DNA of 28,894 nt, from the NCBI GenBank assembly GCA_910592205.1, contig CAJVPJ010000315.1, positions 1 through 28,894 on the forward strand, written 5' to 3'. Positions within the stretch are counted from its first letter, which is position 1; the number at the start of each line of letters is the position of its first letter. The stretch comes from Paraglomus occultum. Taxonomy: Eukaryota; Glomeromycota; Glomeromycetes; Paraglomerales; Paraglomeraceae. The notes beneath the pieces are model-generated. The model was given only the letters and a program-made list of their open reading frames with translations. It was not told where the DNA came from and searched no databases. This document shows, piece by piece, positions 22,195 to 28,894 of this stretch. Position numbers and translations under genes: made by a program.

Positions 22195-22310
22195 CTAATT
22201 TCGGTAGCTCCGCACATAAACTGAGGTCTGTTGTATTTCCTTTTTTTTTCTTCAGTGAACGCCTAATAACCAAGCCAAGCTTAAATTTAAATGTATTTCA
22301 ACAGCTAATG

Positions 22311-23196
22311 TCAGTTTCCTAATGGAAAGTCGAGCTTATGATATTTCTCTAGTATCTTGTCAAAAGATTTTGGCCCTCCCAACATTTGTTCAATTGTCTC
22401 TTCAAAGTCGCAAAGCATCTCGTAATATTTTGCAAATCCATGCATTCCTGCAAATAAACCAGACATGACGTTAATTTCCCGAAACTTGTCAAGAGCGCTA
22501 TAGGGTAACGTACCTCCTGGCGTAGAAGTCGATTTGTCCCCAAGTCGCAATTCTCCTTCTTCATCCGTCTTGGGCATTATTGGTATATCAAGTTCGACGT
22601 CTTCAAACTCAAACGCATCGGCATTTAATGGTAGTGTTAATATGTCGGATTTAAGATTTACGCGAAGATCCTCTTCTACGTCAAAAGGAGGCTCTAAAAG
22701 TAATGACCACGATTAAAAGTCTAGCATAAAGAACACATGTACGATAAAACTTTGCAAAATAAACGCCGAACGGACCCGGACTACGAGGAGGACAGTATTC
22801 CACTTCCGGTACATTATCTATCGTAAAGTTAAGCTTGTCATCGCATTCTGATACTGTACTATTGCCACTCTCAATGTTATCAAACTTTTTGCAACTTTTG
22901 CTACTCGAATGTCTGCTACGTGTCCCCGAAAGTCTCTTGCGACCAGTTGTCTTTGGGTTAATTACAGACCGTAATTCGCTTTCGAGCTGTTTGTTTTCCC
23001 CTCCTGGAGTCTTGTAACCACTTGCAAGCACCCGCGAAACGTAAGGTGTCTTGTTAGTCTTATCTTGGAGCGGTCTATATGGTGTCTTTGGAGTTTTGAC
23101 AAGGGGAGTCCTTGTCAACACGGTTTTCTGAGGGGTTTTGTATGTGTCAGCATTTTCTTTCTCCGGAAATGTTTTGTTTTGGTTGGGACGTAGCAT
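22311..23196 (-). CDS. Securin-like anaphase inhibitor candidate with KEN box
   Basis: Three exons: 23196-22776, 22693-22514 and 22447-22311, giving 245 residues. The N-terminus is basic, disordered and rich in TP sites. It carries a KEN box (residues 13-15, PEKENAD) and an RxxL at 29-32 (RTPL) followed by PLQDKTN, as expected of an APC/C substrate. The middle has a conserved-looking EVEYCPPRSPEPPFDVEEDL block, close to the EYMPP element of fission yeast Cut2. Then comes an acidic stretch (ADAFEFEDVELDIPIM), as in the separase-binding part of securins, and a helical C-terminal segment (MHGFAKYYEMLCDFEETIEQ). Securins bind and block separase until APC/C destroys them. The family evolves fast, so the assignment rests on motif order. 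Another KEN/D-box cell-cycle protein remains possible. It shares its promoter with CSL4 and its 3' end faces the ankyrin gene 116 bp away. Confidence 0.7.
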
Positions 23197-23260
23197 TATT
23201 AAACAAGCGTAATAGTAACAGTAATGGTAAAAGTTGAAGTTGGTAAAATGTACGCGATTC

Positions 23261-23295
23261 AGATCTAAGCCAATTATGGTAATTGGTCTGGATCT
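23261..23295. promoter_or_regulatory. CCAAT palindrome in a head-to-head promoter
   Basis: Between the securin-like ATG (23196, minus) and the CSL4 ATG (23360, plus) lies an inverted repeat. Inner arms are CCAATT (23270-23275) and AATTGG (23281-23286) around ATGGT. Outer arms are AGATC (23261-23265) and GATCT (23291-23295). It presents a CCAAT box to each gene, a site usually bound by the HAP/NF-Y complex. Its centre at 23278 is exactly midway between the two start codons. Confidence 0.6.
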
Positions 23296-23359
23296 GTGTT
23301 CCCTTATATTCGAAATAATATGAATTATTTGACTGGTACTCTTTTTAATTCTTTTTACC

Positions 23360-24400
23360 ATGCCCGTAGAGATAGTAACTCCTGGTCAACGCCTCGGACA
23401 CGCACAGGACTATGCTGCGGGTCCAGGTACTTATGTTAGAGGAGACTTCTTATACGCCAGTGTTGTTGGCGTTAAAAGAGTCTTGGTCGAAACTGACAAA
23501 AAGGTATTATATCAGCAAAACATTGTTGCCTAAACGCGAATGTTTAACCTGAAAGTTTGCTTCTGTTGAACGCACACATCCAACATTAAATTGTTGTATT
23601 ATGATAATCAATTATACTATTGATGCTAACACTATTTTAGACCCGATATTTGACAGTGTCAAAGGAAAAGGTGCAATCAGCTGTTCCTACCGTCGGAAAC
23701 ATAGTAAGAGGCTTTGATTTAAAATGTATGTTTATAGACCCTCAGCATATCAACGTAATCAACATTCCAGGTCTACTGTTTTATCAGATAACCGGTAAAG
23801 TTATACGAATAAACCAACGCGAGGCTGTCGTCTCCATAATGGTTATCGGCAATGCTCCTTGCGGGGAAGATTTTCAGGGGATAATACGGTTGAATCTCTT
23901 TTCCCTCGTCTCTTTTTGTGTTTTTTCGGATTGTAGCCCTCAAGTTAAAATTGCAATAATCATTCAGCAAACAGGATGTTAGACAATTTGATAGAGATAA
24001 AGTCAAGATAAGCGATTCATTCCGACCAGGAGATATCGTTAGGGCAAAAGTTGTATCCTTTTTGCTTTGGACTTTTTGAGCAAGCATTGTATATAACAAA
24101 AAGAATTCGATGTAATTATTAGCCCTTAATATTTTATTTCTATAGATCTCATTGGGAGATGCACGATCTTACTACTTGTCAACTGCAGACAATGACTTTG
24201 GTGTTATATATGCAACCAGTTTTACAGGCAAGTGGATTTGATTACTAACGAGGTCCTACTTCATCAAGTCCTCATTGCAGCGTTTCTAATTTGTATTCCC
24301 ATGTCCAACAGGTGGATGTGCCATGTACCCTATTTCATGGGAAGAAATGCAATGTCCCAAGATGAAAGAAATAGAACGACGCAAATGTGCTAAACCCTAA
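23360..24400 (+). CDS. CSL4: Exosome complex cap subunit Csl4 (EXOSC1)
   Basis: Six exons: 23360-23503, 23641-23703, 23788-23888, 23968-24052, 24146-24227 and 24312-24400, giving 187 residues (human EXOSC1 has 195). The N-terminal domain opens with VTPGQRLG and AGPGTYVRGDFLYASVVGV. The S1 RNA-binding domain contains VIRINQREAVVSIMVIG, DSFRPGDIVRAKVISLGDAR and YLSTADNDFGVIYATS. The C-terminal zinc-ribbon-like part keeps GGCAMYPISWEEMQCP, though with fewer cysteines than archaeal Csl4. The protein caps the RNA exosome ring and takes part in 3'-5' RNA processing and decay in nucleus and cytoplasm. The last intron (24228-24311) has a GC donor; the only nearby GT donor would shift the frame. The 3' end lies 132 bp from that of the lectin gene. 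Confidence 0.96.
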
Positions 24401-24532
24401 TATATAATTACAATGGCTTTTTCCCCTTCTCAAAATATTCAAAGATATTTACATTTTCAATCAAATAACTAATTCTAATGAATTTGGTGACTCGTTCACC
24501 GAAATTCAAACATCGAGTTGACAAAAAGTGTC

Positions 24533-26570
24533 CTAAATGAATTTTTTCGACTTTGATTCTTCATATTGCCTGTAAGCGAAGTAAAGACAATACAGCAAGA
24601 ACAATGTCAAAAGACCGTACAAAGCGTAAAACAATATCCCAGGTGGTTCTTTTTGTTTTTGCGCGTTAATGGCTTGATTCAGTTTTTGAAGTTGGACGTC
24701 TTGGGCTGATATACGAGACTGATATTGGATAAAGCAATAGAAGGTATTTGTTAGAGAGTTAATAGAGAACAAGAACGCGATTATAATAATCCGTGGACTT
24801 ACATCGAGGATGGTGATTTTTGATGTGAGGTGTCTTAGTTGATCAATCAATTCTTTTGTAACTGGAGAAACAGAATGTTCCTCAGTCGTCATCAAGCTGG
24901 CCACAATATGGTCAAGTTTCTCGCTATGAACGAGAAAAGTCATAAATACATTTCCATGAAAAGTAAACCTTTTTACTGTCAATGATGACTCACTTCAGTA
25001 CAGCCAATTGATGCATTTCGTTCCTAGGTGGAGGGACGTGGAACTGCCCTGGAGCACTGACTTTTTTACCCGCTATTGAATCAAGCTGCCATTGCAGCCT
25101 TACTAACTGTTCCATGATCTCAGTTTGCATCCCTTTGATAAAGTCCAAGTTTTGATAACCTCCCTCTCCTGACTCTTCCGTAGGCTTATTTACAACCTTT
25201 TGCACTTCTTCGATCCTCTAAAGACACAAGAGGTACAGAATGTTAGTAATCATATATCATAGTCGCGTTCAGTATAAACAAGTGCACGAACCTTTCTAAT
25301 CTCTTCGGGAATTTCTGGCGGTGTCGATGAAGCCCCATCTTTCTCGTGTGGACGGAGTGGACGCTATTACAGAGCAGAAAATCGTTTAAAAGTCTTTATT
25401 AAATATTGAAACGCTTGATAGCTACTTACCTTGGCACGCTCCGCTGGATTGATTTCGTATGTCTCGAATGCTATTACGTCATGATCATCTATTTAATTGC
25501 GTAGAATAATGAGTATTAGAGTTTTTCGTAGCGCTCTCATTCAATATGCTCAAGTTGCTACTTGCCAGGCGTTGATCCTTCAGCTGACGCCTAATAGAAC
25601 AAACCGTGTTAAGATTAGGATGCGTTCCAAGAATGTTTAACGATCATTGAATTATTTAACATACCGAAACACCAAAATAGTAACCAGTTGGAAGTTCGAT
25701 ATTCTCGGCCTCGAAGCATTTGTGATAGTTCTCTCCACCGTGATGAGCATCAACTTCGAGCATCAGGTTCTTGTCTTTGTATGTAATTCGTGCTAGACTC
25801 GGAACCTGAGTATTCCGGAATACCCGGTAACATGAACCGAAAGTGGCACTTTCCGGACTTCGCTCCTCGACGTATTTTTTGGTTCCATCGTTAAGATGTG
25901 CTGACACGTAAGGATACGTTCGCTGAAAAAATTACATTACACAAACGTAAATGAGCGGGCAGAACGCTTCTTGTCGAATTCAGTCTCTTTCGTAGTTATT
26001 ACACAAACGTCACGTACCCCAATTGATGGAGCGGCGGTCTCGAAAAAGATCCCCAACCCTTCCCACTTGTCTTGATTTCCAATAATGGGGCCTGGATTTC
26101 CCCGATCTTTCGTATACCAGAATGCGATGCCTCTACCACCCGTATAATAATTGCCTGATATCTTGAAAGAGAGCACAACCTGCCATTCTTTGTGAGGATT
26201 GGGTATCCGAGACCATATCGAACCAGCCTGTCGGGGTACGCCCGGCGCCAAGCGGATGAAATCAGGTGCAGAAAGTGTATCTATCTTGTTATCAGAGAGT
26301 GATGAGGGATATCTTTAGTTCAATTGCATACATACACACGAGCCTTTTCTCGGAGTATAAGTGAAACGAAGACTTACTCCCATATATGTCCCAGAAGGGT
26401 ACGGTGGCATTAAAATAATAGGGCTTCTTAAAGGTAAGTTTGTAGTCGTGTTTCTTCTTTAGTTCCGGGGTCCTGCCTAATTCTTCCGACGTAACCTCGC
26501 TGACAAAGGTCGAAATTGTGACAAATGCCAGCGCAATCCATGTCAAGAACAGAAATTTTCTTATGTTCAT
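24533..26570 (-). CDS. LMAN1: ERGIC-53/Emp47-type L-type lectin cargo receptor
   Basis: Nine exons: 26570-26378, 26280-26018, 25922-25665, 25590-25566, 25488-25430, 25363-25292, 25217-24994, 24923-24803 and 24718-24533, giving 466 residues. A signal peptide (MNIRKFLFLTWIALAFVTIS...) leads into the lectin domain: FWDIYGNTLSAPDFIRLAPG, GRGIAFWYTKD, WEGLGIFFETAA, YPYVSAHLNDGTK, GYYFGVSASAEG and DDHDVIAFETYEI. A linker with coiled-coil segments (EEIRKRIEEVQK, KLDHIVASL, LQKLNQAINAQKQ) and one membrane helix (GILFYALYGLLTLFLLYCLYF) follow. The tail ends KKFI, a dilysine COPI retrieval signal with hydrophobic last residue like KKFF of human ERGIC-53. It should cycle between ER and Golgi and carry glycoproteins. 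The calcium-site region normally reading F-D-x-F-D-N is FETAA here. Intron 4 (25489-25565) is GC-AG. Confidence 0.94.
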
Positions 26571-27784
26571 GGCTGTAATGCTGTGTTCATTAATTGTCGG
26601 TGTTTAAGACCTGACGGGCGAAACGATGACCTTTAGAATTTTTGTCACCAATCAGTGATTGACAAGTGACGCACAAATAGGCTATTTGAGAAGCTAGTTG
26701 AGGGCTAGCGAATCCACTTTTATTCATATAATTATAAAATAGTAAATAGGGAATAAATATTTGGCTCACACGAGTCCGATCACTCTTATTTAGTAGGGCG
26801 AAAAATTAATAAGAATTATCAGGGCTCACTACTGTTATTTGCTTCATATGTAATTGATATTATCTCACGATAAATAATCTCGGAAAAGCATGTTGTCAGG
26901 TGTTGTTTAGTTTTATGAAATGTTTCCTTTAGAAAGGCAACATGCTTTATATATTAGGCAAAGTATAAAAAATAACGAAAGTACTTTTTCTCACAACCAT
27001 AAAAATAGAGATAAAAATTGGTTTGTTAATAAGAAAGACGCGTTTGTTTACAAACAAACATGGTGACGTTTCATTGTATTGAGGTGCTAATAGAAAATTA
27101 TAGCTCTTAACCGCATATTAATATTAATATACGATGGATTGGACGGTAAACGTGTCTCATATTTCATAATCCGCGAAAAGCTATGTGATACAAAGAATCG
27201 ATACAAGGCAAGCTCGATAAGACAAAGCTTTGGGAATAAGCAATTTATTCGGTTTATCGAGATTTTCGTTTTTACTTAATTTCGCACTAAACCGTATTTA
27301 TAAATATATTAATATGTTTGCACAGATTTTCGAACTTACACCATTCAACAATATAAACTTTGTTGATAGTAAATGAATGAACACTGCTTTATTGTAACGT
27401 ATTCTGACGATCATTCTTAAAAGTAATACCAACATTGAGTTCGTCTGATTAGATAATACGTAAAGCAGGGAATTAAGAGCTGATTTAGGATTTGACTATT
27501 GGAAACTCCGATAAAGGCAATAGATGCATGATCAGTAAACAAAACTGCCTGATTACTTCGAGCGACATTACAATATGTTATACTATAAGCGACAAAAAAC
27601 GGACCAATAACACACGTCCACGTGAACCCAAATAAATTATTATTTCGGTTAGTCTCTGCCAAAGAGCTTCATACTAGCCAATAGAAAGTTTTTGTTGTTG
27701 TTTTGATCGCGTAGTGTACGTGTTAAGGTAAATAACGTTTTGTTATATAAAGTGGGGGTCCCCCACCTTTGATTCTCGATGTTA
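26571..27784. other. Intergenic region, 1.2 kb
   Basis: The first 200-300 bp should contain the lectin promoter. Two perfect symmetric elements occur: GTTTGTTT/AAACAAAC around AC at 27042-27059, which includes a forkhead-type TGTTTAC, and the 16-bp palindrome ATATTAATATTAATAT at 27115-27130. A hydrophobic minus-strand open frame at 27417-27662 (GFTWTCVIGPFFVAYSITY) might be an exon of a membrane protein, but no start or splice partner was found. Confidence 0.4.
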
Positions 27785-28344
27785 ACTTGTTATATATACA
27801 TCAACATGCCCAGACGCCAGGGAGGTATTAGATTTGCTTCGAAGGTGTCCCTTACATATCCCCGAAGTGCGAGAAGATCTGGAAGAACTCTTGTTGAAGG
27901 TGGTCTTATCCGGCGACAGGGCGAACTCCATTAAAGAATACGGGAGCTTTATGCGGATGGACAGCATCATATTTACGCGTTGCTTCAGTTCCACAAGCAA
28001 CTCCAAACCAAATCAGATGGTGGCCCTGTGTATGTATCTCGCACTATTCCGACCGATTGGAAAGGAGATTATGTCGTTAATCTTGCGGCTGACGATGAAG
28101 ACGATTCGATACGCTACACGTTGCGGAAAGGTTCAACTCGTTCAAGTCGAAAAACCGTAGGTCCGCCGTCTATCACCATCCAAATGTTCAGGTGCCGAAG
28201 AAGGTTGATGCTGTTCGGGCATACGTAGTTAAGGACGGAGACTATATGGTGTCCGATGCCTGGCCTTTATACATACTTGTAATAGCCAAGTCAACTCAAA
28301 TAGGCCTGCATGGTTGTGTGCATGATCAAAGTGAGAACCCATAG
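27785..28344 (+). pseudogene. Frame-broken coding stretch, unknown family
   Basis: Protein-like sequence runs through three frames in turn. The first (27785 to about 27940) reads REVLDLLRRCPLHIPEVRED and LEELLLKVVLSGDRANSIKE. The next (about 27940-28130) reads IRELYADGQHHIYALLQFHK, GGPVYVSRTIPTDWKGDYVV and NLAADDEDDSIRYTLRKG. The last (about 28130-28344) reads VYHHPNVQVPKKVDAVRAYV and VKDGDYMVSDAWPLYILVIA, stop TAG. Both switches are to the next frame in the same direction, as if single bases had been lost. A second reading from ATG 27806 (MPRRQGGIRFASKV) joins the middle block through one in-frame TAA. No good splice sites explain the breaks. The family is not recognised. Confidence 0.45.
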
Positions 28345-28526
28345 GACCATTTGTGGTATAGACAGGTAAAGATTTGATTTGGGAATGACTTTGCTTGCCT
28401 TGATATAAACATCTTGAAATGTTTTTTATTCATAGCAAACAACCTTTAGCTTTAAGAAAATCCTTGCCACTGAACATAGCTAATCCAACAATATACCATT
28501 GCTAGACTCTCACCACCACTGGCCAA

Positions 28527-28700
28527 AATAAAAACGGCATCTTTAATAAAAATCATGGCGGAAAACAATCAGGGGATGCAAACTGTTTGAGGCTGAAACC
28601 TGGCAACCATCAGATACAAACCGCCCGCCTTCTCGAAATCCAGCAAAGACTGATTAATGAAGTAATACAAATAGAAACACTATTTCTTGGCCACGTCTAA
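28527..28700 (+). pseudogene. Short open coding-like fragment
   Basis: About 57 codons open, containing CLRLKPGNHQIQTARLLEIQ and QRLINEVIQIETLFLGHV before TAA at 28698. The helical, low-stop composition looks like old coding sequence, but there is no start and no recognised family. It directly precedes the inverted repeat at 28711 and may belong to the same repeated element. Confidence 0.25.
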
Positions 28701-28710
28701 CACCACGTCA

Positions 28711-28746
28711 GTGGAAATAACATAATAATAATTATGTTATTTCCAC
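28711..28746. repeat. Perfect 16-bp inverted repeat
   Basis: Arms GTGGAAATAACATAAT (28711-28726) and ATTATGTTATTTCCAC (28731-28746) pair perfectly around AATA. A third, diverged copy of the arm end in inverted orientation (GGTTATTCCCAC) follows at about 28756-28767. This could be a foldback end of a miniature transposable element. Confidence 0.85.
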
Positions 28747-28848
28747 TTAGTATAGGTTATTCCCACTCAGGTGTGACAATAAGATCACATGTATGTCGTT
28801 ATTCAAGTGATGATTAGTTCTAGTACCCTAGCCATGGCGAAAAAAATG

Positions 28849-28894
28849 GTTCGGACCATGTGAAAATGTTCGGATCACGTGGAAATGTTCGGGT
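28849..28894. repeat. 19-bp tandem repeat running off the window
   Basis: Unit 1 is GTTCGGACCATGTGAAAAT (28849-28867), unit 2 is GTTCGGATCACGTGGAAAT (28868-28886), and unit 3 starts GTTCGGGT before the window ends. The copies differ at four positions. The array probably continues to the right, so its length is unknown. Confidence 0.85.

Noticed and set aside
27417-27662. Hydrophobic minus-strand frame as a membrane protein gene
   Set aside because: No credible start or partner exon, and a hydrophobic reading is expected by chance in AT-rich DNA.
1-28894. tRNA, rRNA, snRNA and telomerase RNA genes
   Set aside because: I looked for T-loop GTTCGA-type motifs and for known snRNA signatures on both strands; none had a matching fold or context.

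Overview
This window comes from a eukaryotic nuclear genome, almost certainly an early-diverging fungus. It is AT-rich, and its genes are broken by many short introns (mostly 55-100 nt) with GTAAGT-like donors and YAG acceptors. I rebuilt ten multi-exon genes by hand, checking the reading phase at every junction. The encoded set is typically fungal: PEX11, ATP synthase subunit e, Csl4, an ERGIC-53/Emp47 lectin, an Rmd1/RMND1 family protein and an S1/P1 nuclease. The first gene, and the repeat-like DNA around 3-4 kb and at the right end, resemble sequences I associate with arbuscular mycorrhizal fungi (Rhizophagus-like Glomeromycotina). That attribution is inference.

Left part (1-6.6 kb): a nine-exon gene of unknown function on the minus strand (409-2736), with a small GC-rich minisatellite in one intron. 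It is followed by about 3.9 kb with no firm gene, holding decayed coding fragments (one with a CxxC-x3-H motif), small hairpins and one weak gene candidate.

Centre (6.6-18.4 kb): an 11-exon Rmd1/RMND1 (DUF155) gene on plus. It converges on two secreted hydrolases on minus: an S1/P1 nuclease with all nine zinc ligands, and a CPVL-type serine carboxypeptidase with an unusual insert of about 55 residues. After a gene-poor gap come mitochondrial ATP synthase subunit e and PEX11, both on plus.

Right part (18.4-28.9 kb): an unassigned coding stretch and a frame-broken gene on minus. Then follow a compact ankyrin protein (+), a securin-like protein with a KEN box (-), exosome Csl4 (+) and an ERGIC-53/Emp47 cargo lectin (-). 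The securin-like and Csl4 genes share a 163-bp head-to-head promoter with a CCAAT palindrome at its exact centre. The end of the window holds a frame-broken coding stretch, a perfect 16-bp inverted repeat and a 19-bp tandem repeat that runs off the edge.

The genes do not form one pathway. They serve the secretory route (lectin, nuclease, carboxypeptidase), mitochondria and peroxisomes (subunit e, Rmd1 family, PEX11), RNA decay (Csl4) and probably the cell cycle (securin-like). No tRNA, rRNA, CRISPR array or intact transposon was found. The clearest molecular oddity is three GC-AG introns among about 55 reconstructed introns.
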